Under the pieces are notes generated by a model that was not told the DNA's origin, did no database searches, and saw nothing but the letters and a program-made list of their open reading frames with translations. A stretch of DNA of 64,000 bases, taken from the NCBI RefSeq assembly GCF_027744825.2, contig NC_071348.1, forward strand, positions 20,493,563 to 20,557,562, in the 5' to 3' direction. Source of the stretch: Synchiropus splendidus. Taxonomy: Eukaryota > Chordata > Actinopteri > Syngnathiformes > Callionymidae. A program made the position numbers and the translations under genes. Positions 38,707 to 48,858 of this stretch are shown here, piece after piece (position 1 is the stretch's first letter; every line of letters starts with the position of its first letter).

Positions 38707-39647
38707 GTTGATAACTTTCGAAAAACACTACAGACAGCTTAGATTTGATGTGCAACTACTAGAAAGACCCTTTCTGCTATAGTGGGACGTGAAAATTTCA
38801 TGTTCTGAAGCTTCCCTGCAAAGTTGTGGCACAATGCAGAAAACGCGTTTTCAGCCTGAGATAAGGTCGATTCTGGAACGCGAAACATTAAAATGTTGAT
38901 AACTTTCGAAAAACACTTCAGACAGCTTAGATTTGATGTGCAACTACTCGAAAGACCCTTTCTGCTATAGTTGGAGGTGAACATTTCATGTTCTGAAGCT
39001 TCCATGCAAAGTTATGGCACAATGCAGACAACCCGTTTTCAGCCTGAGATGAAGTCGATTCTGGAACGCCAAACATAAAAATGTTGATAACTTTCGAAAA
39101 ACACTTCAGACAGCTTAGATTTGATGTGCAAATACTAGAAAGACCCTTTCTGCTATAGTGGGACGTGAAAATTTCATGTTCAGAATCTTCCCTGCAAAGT
39201 TATGGGACAATGCAGAAAACCCGTTTTCAGCCTGAGATAAGGTGGGTTCCGGAACGCCAAACATAAAATTCTTGATAACTTTGGAAAAAACATTTCAGAC
39301 AGCTTAGATTTGATGTGCAACTACTAGAAAGACCCTTTCTGCTATAGTGGGAGGTTGAAATTTCATGTTCTGAATCTTCCCTGCAAAGTTATGGGACAAT
39401 GCAGAACACGATTTATCATCCTGAGATAAGGTCGATTCCGGAACGCCAAACATAAAAATGTTGATAACTTTCGAAAAACACTTCAGACAGCTTAGATTTG
39501 ATGTGCAACTACTAGAAAGACCCTTTCTGCTATAGTGGGACGTAAAAATTTCATGTTCTGAAGCTTCCCTGCAAAGTTGTGGCACAATGCAGAAAACGCG
39601 TTTTCAGCCTGAGATAAGGTCGATTCTGGAACGCGAAACATAAAAAT
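38707..39647 (+). repeat. 5-monomer HOR (941 bp), right group copy 2
   Basis: Matches 37766-38706 at a 941-bp shift, with no difference noticed by eye until the end, where GGTCGATTCCGGAACGCAAAAC becomes GGTCGATTCTGGAACGCGAAAC. The switch near 39630 marks the exit from the duplicated unit. Confidence 0.88.
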
Positions 39648-40211
39648 GTTGATAACTTTCGAAAAACACTTCAGACAGCTTAGATTTGATCTGCTAATAC
39701 TAGAAAGACCCTTTCTGCTATAGTGGGACGTGAAAATTTCATGTTCTGAATCTTCCCTGCAAAGTTATGGGACAATGCAGAAAACGATTTATCATCCTGA
39801 GATAAGGTCGATTCCGGAACGCCAAACATAAAAATGTTGATAACTTTCGAAAAACACTTCAGACAGCTTAGATTTGATGTGCAACTACTAGAAAGACCCT
39901 TTCTGCTATAGTGGGAGGTGAACATTTCATGTTCTGAAGCTTCCCTGCAAAGTTGTGGCACAATGCAGAAAACGCGTTTTCAGCCTGAGATGAGGTCGAT
40001 TCTGGAACGCGAAACATAAAAATGTTGATAACTTTCGAAAAACACTTCAGACAGCTTAGATTTGATGTGCAACTACTAGAAAGACCCTTTCTGCTATAGT
40101 TGGAGGTGAACATTTCATGTTCTGAAGCTTCCATGCAAAGTTATGGCACAATGCAGACAACCCGTTTTCAGCCTGAGATAAAGTCGATTCTGGAACGCCA
40201 AACATAAAAAT

Positions 40212-41339
40212 GTTGATAAGTTTCGAAAAACACTCCAGACAGCTTAGATTGGATGTGCAACTACTAGAAAGACCCTTTCTGCTATAGTGGGACGTGAAAA
40301 TTTCATGTTCAGAATCTTCCCTGCAAGGTTATGGGACAATGCAGAAAACGCGTTTTCAGCCTGAGATAAGGTGGGTTCCGGAACGCCAAACATAAAAATG
40401 TTGATAACTTTAGAAAAACACTTCAGACAGCTTAGATTTGATTTGCAACTACTAGAAAGACCCTTTCTGCTATAGTGGGAGGTGAACATTTCATGTTCGG
40501 AAGCCTCCCTGCAAAGTTATGGCACAATGCAGAAAACGCGTTTTCAGCTTAAGATAAGGTGGGTTCCGGAACGCCAAACATAAAAATGTTGATAACTTTC
40601 GAAAAACACTTCAGACAGCTTAGATTTGATGTGCTAATACTAGAAAGACCCTTTCTGCTATAGTGGGACGTGAAAATTTCATGTTCTGAATCTTCCCTGC
40701 AAAGTTATGGGACAATGCAGAAAACGATTTTTCATCCTGAGTTAAGGTCGATTCCGGAACGCCAAACATAAAAATGTTGATAACTTTCGAAAAAGACTTC
40801 AGACAGCTTAGATTTGATGTGCAACTACTAGAAAGACCCTTTCTGCTATAGTGGGACGTGAAAATTTCATGTTCTGAAGCTTCCTTGCAAAGTTATGGCA
40901 CAATGCAGAAAACGCGTTTTCAGCCTGAGATAAGGTCGATTCCGGAACGGCAAACATAAAAATGTTGATAACTTTGGAAAAACACTTCAAACAGCTTAGA
41001 TTTGATGTGTAACTACTAGAAAGACCCTTTCTGCTATAGTGGGATGTGAAAATTTCATGTTCTGAAGTTTCCCTGCAAAGTTATATCACAATGCAGAAAA
41101 CGCGTTTTCAGCCAGAGATAAGGTCGATTCTGGAATGCCAAACATAAAAATGTTGATAACTTTGGAAAAACACTTCAGACAGCTTAGATTTGACGTCTAA
41201 CTACTAGAAAGACCCTTTCTGCTGTAGTGGGAGTTGAAAATTTCATGTTCTGAAGCTCCCCTGCAAAGTTATGGCACAATGCAGAAAACGCGTTTTAGGC
41301 CTGAGATAAGGTGGGTTCCGAAACGCCAAACGTAAAAAT
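40212..41339 (+). repeat. Six-monomer block duplicated from 35.3 kb, copy 2
   Basis: Matches 35320-36447 at a 4892-bp shift, including GATTGGATG, AAGGTTATGGG, GAGTTAAGG, GGAACGGCAAAC and TATATCACAATG. Private changes include CACTCCAGAC and GATTTGATTTGC. The two copies flank the right-hand 5-mer HORs and the diverged stretch at 36.4-37.8 kb. Confidence 0.85.
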
Positions 41340-41527
41340 GTTGATAACTATAGAAAAACACTTCAGACAGCTCAGATTTGATGTGCAACTACTAGAAAGA
41401 ACCTTTCTGCTATAGTGGGAGGTCAAAATTTCATGTTCTGAAGCTTCCCTGCAAAGTTATGGGACAATGCAGAAACCGCATTTTCATCCTGAGATAAGGT
41501 CGATTCTGGAACGCCAAACATAAAAAT

Positions 41528-42091
41528 GTTGATAACTTTCGAAAAACACTTCAGACAGCTTAGATTTGATGTGCAACTACTAGAAAAACCCTTTCTGCTA
41601 TAGTGGGAGGTGAAAATTTCATTTTCTTAAGCTTCCCTGCAAATTTATGGCGCAAAGCGCAAAAAGCGTTTTCAGCCTGAGATAAGGTAGATTCCGGAAC
41701 GCCAAACATAAAAATGTTGATAACTTTGGAAAAACACTTGAGACAGCTTAGATTTTATGTGCAACTACTAGAAGGACCCTTTCTGCTATAGTGGCAGGTT
41801 AAAATTTCATGTTCTGAACCTTCCCTGCAAAGTTATGGCACAATCCGTAAAACGCGTTTTCAGCCTGAGATAAGCTCGATTCCGGAACGCCATACATAAA
41901 AATGTTGATAACTTTGGAAAAACACATCAGACAGCTTAGATTTGATGTGCAACTACTAGAAAGACCCTTTCTGCTACAGTGGGAGGTTAAAATTTCATGT
42001 TCGGAAGCTTCCATGTAAAGTTATGGCACAATGCAGAAAATACGTATTCTGCCTGAGATAAGGTTGATTCCGGAATGCCAAACATAAAAAT
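41528..42091 (+). repeat. Three-monomer cassette 'GCGCAAAG', copy 3
   Basis: Same trio as at 15765 and 17270: ATGGCGCAAAGCGCAAAA; CACTTGAGACAGC with GATTTTATGTGC, GAAGGACCC, GTGGCAGG and AATCCGTAAAACG; AAACACATCAGAC with CTACAG and GTTCGGAAGC. It lies 24258 bp from copy 2, equal to 129 monomers plus 6 bp. Confidence 0.82.
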
Positions 42092-43971
42092 GTTGATAAC
42101 TTTGGAAAAACACTTCAGACAGCTTAGATTTGATGTGCAACTACTAGAAAGACCTTTTCTGCTATAGTGGGAGGTCAAAATTTCATGTTCTGAAGCTTCC
42201 CTGGAAAGTTATGGGACAATGCAGAAAACGCATTTTCATCCTGAGATTAGGTCGATTCCGGAACGCCAAACATAAAAATGTTGATAACTTTCGAAAAACA
42301 CTTCAGACGGCTTAGATTTGATGTGCAACTACTAGAAAGACCCTGTCTGCTATAGTGGGAGGTGAAAATTTCATTTTCTGAATCTTCCCTGCAAAGTTAT
42401 GGCACAATGCGTAAAACGCGTTTTCTGCTTGAGATAAGGTGGGTTCCGGAACGCCAAACATAAAAATGTTGATAACTTTTGAAAAACACTTCAGACAGCT
42501 TAGATTTGATGTGCAACTACTAGAAAGACCCTTTCTGCTATAGTGGGAGGTGAAATTTTCATTTTCTGAAGCTTCCCTGCAAAGTTATGGCACAATGCGT
42601 AAAACGCGTTTTCAGCCTGAGATAAGGTCGATTCCGGAACGCCAGACATAAAAATGTTGCTAACTTTGGAAAAACACTTCAGACAGCTTAGATTTGATGT
42701 GCAACTACTAGAAAAACCCTTACTGCTATAGTGGGAGGTGAAAATTTCTTTTTCAGAAGCTTCCCTGCATAGTTATGGCACAATGCAGAAAACGCGTTTT
42801 CGGCCTGAGATAAGGTGGGTTCCGGAACGCCAAACATAAAAATGTTGATAACTTTGGAAAAACACTTCAGACAGCTTTGATTTGATGTGCAACTACTAGA
42901 AAGACTCTTTCTGCTATAGTGGGAGGTGAAAATTTCATTTTCTGATGCTTCCCTGAGAAGTTTTGGCACAATGCAGAAAACGCGTTTTCAGCCTGAGATA
43001 AGGTGGGTTCCGAAACGCCAAACGTAAAAATGTTGATAACTATCGAAAAACACTTCAGACAGCTTAGATTTGATGTGCAACTACTAGAAAGAACCTTTCT
43101 GCTATAGTGGGAGGTGAAAATTTCATTTTCTGAAGCTTCCCTACAAAGTTATGGCACAATGCAGAAAACGCGTTTTCAGCCTGAGACAAGGTCGATTCCG
43201 GAACGCCAGACATAAAAATGTTGATAACTTTGGAAAAACACTTCAGACAGCTTAGATTTGATGAGCAACTACTAGAAAAACCCTTTCTGCTATAGTGGGA
43301 GGTGAAAATTTAATTTTCTGAAGCTTCCTTGCAAAGTTGTGGCACAATGCAGAAAACGTGTTTTCAGCCTGAGATAAGGTTGATTCCGGAACGCCAAACA
43401 TAAAAATGATGATAACTTTGGAAAAACACTTCAGACAGCTTAGATTTGATGTGCAACTACTAGAAAGACCCTTTCTGCTACAGTGGGAGGTTAAAATTTC
43501 ATGTTCGGAAGCTTCCATGTAAAGTTATGGCACAATGCAGAAAATACGTTTTCTGCCTGAGATAAGGTTGATTCCGGAATGCCAAACATAAAAATGTTGA
43601 TAACTTTGGAAAAACACTTCAGACAGCTTAGATTTGATGTGCAACTACTAGAAAGACCCTTTCTGCTATAGTGGGAGGTCAAAATTTCATGTTCTGAAGC
43701 TTCCCTGGAAAGTTATGGGACAATGCAGAAAACGCATTTTCATCCTGAGATTAGGTCGATTCCGGAACGCCAAACATAAAAATGTTGATAACTTTCGAAA
43801 AACACTTCAGACGGCTTAGATTTGATGTGCAACTACTAGAAAGACCCTTTCTGCTATAGTGGGAGGTGAAAATTTCATGTTCTGAAGCTTCCATGCAAAG
43901 TTATGGCACAATGCAGAAAATGCGTTTTCAGCCTGAGATAAGGTTGATTCCGGAACGCCAAACATAAAAAT
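42092..43971 (+). repeat. Patchwork of 8-monomer spacing (1504 bp)
   Basis: The sub-block with GTTCGGAAGCTTCCATGTAAAG, then GGTCAAAATTTC with GGAAAGTTATGGGAC and GAGATTAGG, then CAGACGGCTTAG, appears at 41904-42467 and again at 43408-43971 (shift 1504 bp). Between them are monomers with ATTTTCTGAAGC and GAAAAACCC variants and one GTTGCTAAC monomer at 42656. Confidence 0.75.
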
Positions 43972-44535
43972 GTTGATACCTTTCGAAAAACACTTCAGAC
44001 AGCTTAGATTTGATGTGCCACTACTAGAAAAACCCTTTCTGCTATAGTGGGAGGTGAAAATTTCATCTTCTGAAGCTTCCCTGCAAATTTATGGCGCAAA
44101 GAGCAAAAAGCGTTTTCAGCCTGAGATAAGGTAGATTCCGGAACGCCAAACATAAAAATGTTGATAACATTGGAAAAACACTTGAGACAGCTTAGATTTT
44201 ATGTGCAACTACTAGAAGGACCCTTTCTGCTATAGTGGCAGGTTAAAATTTCATCTTCTGAAGCTTCCCTGCAAAGTTATGGCACAATCCGTAAAACGCG
44301 TTTTCAGCCAGAGATAAGCTCGATTCCGGAACGCCATACATAAAAATGTTGATAACTTTGGAAAAACACATCAGACAGCTTAGATTTGATGTGCAACTAC
44401 TAGAAAGACCCTTTCTGCTACAGTGGGAGGTTAAAATTTCATGTTCGGAAGCTTCCATGTAAAGTTATGGCACAATGCAGAAAATACGTTTTCTGCCTGA
44501 GATAAGATTGATTCCGGAATGCCAAACATAAAAAT
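43972..44535 (+). repeat. Three-monomer cassette 'GCGCAAAG', copy 4
   Basis: Matches 41528-42091 at 2444 bp (13 monomers). The first monomer reads GCGCAAAGAGCAAAAAGCG and has private TTGATACCTTTCG and GTGCCACTAC. The following monomer (44536-44723) matches 42092-42279, so the duplicated piece is at least four monomers long. Confidence 0.82.
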
Positions 44536-47354
44536 GTTGATAACTTTGGAAAAACACTTCAGACAGCTTAGATTTGATGTGCAACTACTAGAAAGACCCT
44601 TTCTGCTATAGTGGGAGGTCAAAATTTCATGTTCTGAAGCTTCCCTGGAAAGTTATGGGACAATGCAGAAAACGCATTTTCATCCTGAGATTAGGTCGAT
44701 TCCGGAACGCCAAACATAAAAATGTTGATAACTTTGGAAAAACACTTCAGACAGCTTAGATTTGATGTGCAACTACTAGAAAAACCCTTTCTGCTATAGT
44801 GGGAGGTGAAAATTTCATGTTCTGAAGCTTCCTTGCAAAGTTATGGCACAATGCAGAAAACGTGTTTTCAGCCTGAGATAAGGTTGATTCCGGAACGCCA
44901 AACATAAAAATGTTGATAACTTTGGAAAAACACTTCAGACAGCTTAGATTTGATGTGCAACTACTAGAAAGAGCCTTTCTGCTATAGTGGGAGTTGAAAA
45001 TTTCATTTTCTGAAGCTTCCCTGCAAAGTTATGGCACAATGCGTAAAACGCGTTTTCAGCCTGAGATAAGGTCGATTCCGGAACGCCAGACATAAAAATG
45101 TTGCTAACTTTGGAAAAACACATCAGACAGCTTAGATTTGATGTGCAACTACTAGAAAGACCCTTTCTGCTATCGTGGGAGGTGAAAATTTCATGTTCTG
45201 AAGCTTCCTTGCAAATTTATGGCACAATGCAGAAAATGCGTTTTCAGCCTGAGACAAGGTTGATTCCGGAACGCCAAACATAAAAATGTTGATAACTTTG
45301 GAAAAACACTTCAGACAGCTTAGATTTGATGTGCAACTACTAGAAAGAGCCTTTCTGCTATAGTGGGAGGTGAAAATTTCTTTTTCTGAAGCTTCCCTGC
45401 AAAGTTATGGCACAATGCAGAAAACGCGTTTTCAGCCTGAGATAAGGTGGGTTCCGGAACGCCAAACATAAAAATGTTGATAACTTTGGAAAAACACTTC
45501 AGACAGCTTAGATTTTATGTGCAACTACTAGAAAGACCCTTTCTGCTATAGTGGGAGGTGAACATTTCATGTTCTGAAGCTTCCCAGCAAAGTTATGGCA
45601 CAATGCAGAAAACGTGTTTTCAGCCTGAGATAAGGTCAATTCCGGAACGCCAAACATAAAAATGTTGATAACTTTCGAAAAACACTTCAGACAGCTTAGA
45701 TTTGATGTGCAACTACTAGAAAGACCCTTTCTGCTATAGTTGGACGGGAAAATTTCATGTTCTGAAGCTTCCCTGCAAAGTTATGTCACAATGCAGAAAA
45801 CCTGTTTTCAGCCTGAGATAAGGTGGGTTCCGGAACGCCAAACATAAAAATGTTGATAACTTTCGAAAAACACTTCGGACAGCTTAGATTTGATGTGCAG
45901 CTACTAGAAAGACCCTTTCTGCTATAGTGGGAGGTGAACATTTCATGTTCTGAAGCCTCCCTGCAAAGTTATGGCACAATGCAGAAAACGCGTTTTCAGC
46001 TTAAGATAAGGTGGGTTCCGGAACGCCAAACATAAAAATGTTGATAACTTTCAAAAAACACTTCAGACAGCTTAGATTTGATGTGCTAATACTAGAAAGA
46101 CCCTTTCTGCTATAGTGGGACGTGAAAATTTCATGTTCTGAATCTTCCCTGCAAAGTTATGGGACAATGCAGAAAACGATTTTTCATCCTGAGTTAAGGT
46201 CGATTCCGGAACGCCAAACATAAAAATGTTGATAACTTTCGAAAAAGACTTCAGACAGCTTAGATTTGATGTGCAACTACTAGAAACACCCTTTCTGCTA
46301 TAGTGGGACGTGAAAATTTCATGTTCTGAAGCTTCCCTGCAAAGTTATGGCACAATGCAGAAATGCGTTTTCAGCGTGAGGTAAGGTCGATTCTGGAACG
46401 CCAAACATTAAAATGTAGATAACTTTCGAAAACCACTTCAGACAGCTTAGATTTGATGAGCAACTACTAGAAAGACCCTTTCTGCTATAGTGGGAGGTGA
46501 ACATTTCATGTTCTGAAGCTTCCATGCAAAGTTATGGCACAATGCAGAAAACCCGTTTTCAGCTTGAGATAAGGTGGGTTCCGGAACGCCAAACATAAAA
46601 ATGTTGATAACTTTCGAAAAACACTTCAGACAGCTTAGATTTGATGTGCTAATACTAGAAAGACCCTTTCTGCTATAGTGGGACGTGAAAATTTCATGTT
46701 CTGAATCTTCCCTGCAAAGTTATGGGACAATGCAGAAAACGATTTTTCATCCTGAGATAAGGTCGATTCCGGAACGCCAAACATAAAAATGTTGATAACT
46801 TTCGAAAAACACTTCAGACAGCTTAGATTTGATGTGCAACTACTAGAAAGACCCTTTTTGCTATAGTGGGACGTGAAAATTTCATGTTCTGAAGCTTCCC
46901 TGCAAAGTTGTGGCACAATGCAGAAAACGCGTTTTCAGCCTGAGATAAGGTCGATTCTTGAACGCGAAACATAAAAATGTTGATAACTTTCGAAAAACAC
47001 TTCAGACAGCTTAGATTTGATGTGCAACTACTAGAAAGACCCTTTCTGCTATAGTTGGAGGTGAACATTTCATGTTCTGAAGCTTCCATGCAAAGTTATG
47101 GCACAATGCAGACAACCCGTTTTCAGCCTGAGATAAAGTCGATTCTGGAACGCCAAACATAAAAATGTTGATAACTGTCGAAAAACACTTCAGACAGCTT
47201 AGATTTGATGTGCAACTACTAGAAAGACCCGTTCTGCTATAGTGGGACGGGAAAATTTCATGTTCTGAAGCTTGCCTGCAAAGTTATGTCACAATGCAGA
47301 AAACCTGTTTTCAGCCTGAGATAAGGTGGGTTCCGGAACGCCAAACATAAAAAT
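44536..47354 (+). repeat. Mixed monomers with types borrowed from the 17-mer region
   Basis: It holds the GTTGCTAAC / CTATCGTGGGAGG marker monomer at 45100-45287, followed by the TTTCTTTTTCTGAAGC type as in the 17-mer blocks. It then runs through GAAGCCTCC, GCTAATAC / ATTTTTCATCC, AAAAAGACTTCAG, GTTGTGGC and TAGTTGGAGG types. One 187-bp monomer starts at 46228 (GCAGAAATGCG). I did not find a multi-copy HOR confined to this stretch. Confidence 0.7.
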
Positions 47355-48106
47355 GTTGATAACTTTCGAAAAACACTTCAGACAGCTTAGATTTGATGTG
47401 CAACTACTAGAAAGACCCTGTCTGCTATAGTGGGAGGTTAAAATTTCATGTTCGGAAGCTTCCATGCAAAGTTATGGCACAATGCAGACAACGCGTTTTC
47501 AGCCTGAGATAAGTTCGATTCTGGAACGCCAATCATAAAAATGTTGATAACTTCCGAAAAACACTTCAGACAGCTTAGATTTGATGTGCAACTACTAGAA
47601 AGACCCTTTCTGCTATAGTGGGACGTGAAAATTTCATGTTCTGAAGCTTCCATGCAAAGTAATGGCACAATGCAGACAACGCGTTTTCAGCCTGAGATAA
47701 GGTCGATTCTGGAACGCCAAACATAAAAATGTTCATAACTTTCGAAAAACACTTCAGACAGCTTAGATTTGATGTGCAACTACTAGAAAGACCCTTTCTG
47801 CTATAGTGGGACGGGAAAATTTCATGTTCTGAAGCTTCCCTGCAAAGTTATGTCACAATGCAGAAAACACGTTTTCAGCCTGAGATAAGGTGGGTTCCGG
47901 AACGCCAAACATAAAAATGTTGATAACTTTCGAAAAACACTTCAGACAGCTTAGATTTGATGTGCAACTACTAGAAAGACCCGTTCTGCTATAGTGGGAG
48001 GTGAACATTTCATGTTCTGAAGCTTCCATGCAAAGTTATGGCACAATGCAGAAAACGTGTTTTCAGCCTGAGATAAGGTCGATTCTGGAACGCGAAACAT
48101 AAAAAT
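47355..48106 (+). repeat. 4-monomer HOR (752 bp), copy 1
   Basis: Types in order: GACCCTGTCTGC with GTTCGGAAGC, GATAAGTTCG and CCAATCATAA; ACTTCCGAAAAAC with GGGACGTG; GGGACGGG with ATGTCACAATG and AAACACG; GACCCGTTC with GTGAACATTTC and AAAACGTG. The series repeats at once in 48107-48858 with at least two differences (GTAATGG against GTTATGG; GTTCATAAC against GTTGATAAC). Confidence 0.88.
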
Positions 48107-48858
48107 GTTGATAACTTTCGAAAAACACTTCAGACAGCTTAGATTTGATGTGCAACTACTAGAAAGACCCTGTCTGCTATAGTGGGAGGTTAAAATTTCA
48201 TGTTCGGAAGCTTCCATGCAAAGTTATGGCACAATGCAGACAACGCGTTTTCAGCCTGAGATAAGTTCGATTCTGGAACGCCAATCATAAAAATGTTGAT
48301 AACTTCCGAAAAACACTTCAGACAGCTTAGATTTGATGTGCAACTACTAGAAAGACCCTTTCTGCTATAGTGGGACGTGAAAATTTCATGTTCTGAAGCT
48401 TCCATGCAAAGTTATGGCACAATGCAGACAACGCGTTTTCAGCCTGAGATAAGGTCGATTCTGGAACGCCAAACATAAAAATGTTGATAACTTTCGAAAA
48501 ACACTTCAGACAGCTTAGATTTGATGTGCAACTACTAGAAAGACCCTTTCTGCTATAGTGGGACGGGAAAATTTCATGTTCTGAAGCTTCCCTGCAAAGT
48601 TATGTCACAATGCAGAAAACACGTTTTCAGCCTGAGATAAGGTGGGTTCCGGAACGCCAAACATAAAAATGTTGATAACTTTCGAAAAACACTTCAGACA
48701 GCTTAGATTTGATGTGCAACTACTAGAAAGACCCGTTCTGCTATAGTGGGAGGTGAACATTTCATGTTCTGAAGCTTCCATGCAAAGTTATGGCACAATG
48801 CAGAAAACGTGTTTTCAGCCTGAGATAAGGTCGATTCTGGAACGCGAAACATAAAAAT
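48107..48858 (+). repeat. 4-monomer HOR (752 bp), copy 2
   Basis: Matches 47355-48106 at a 752-bp shift. Its second half begins a longer repeat: monomers from 48483 to 49422 reappear at 50363-51302 (shift 1880 bp, 10 monomers) with a few changes. Confidence 0.88.

Noticed and set aside
44716..44903. Monomer arising from two fused half-units
   Set aside because: The only internal similarity I found is the short GAAAA-n-TTCAG motif, at offsets of 119 and 69 bp, which does not fit a 94-bp half-unit and is too short to support common descent.
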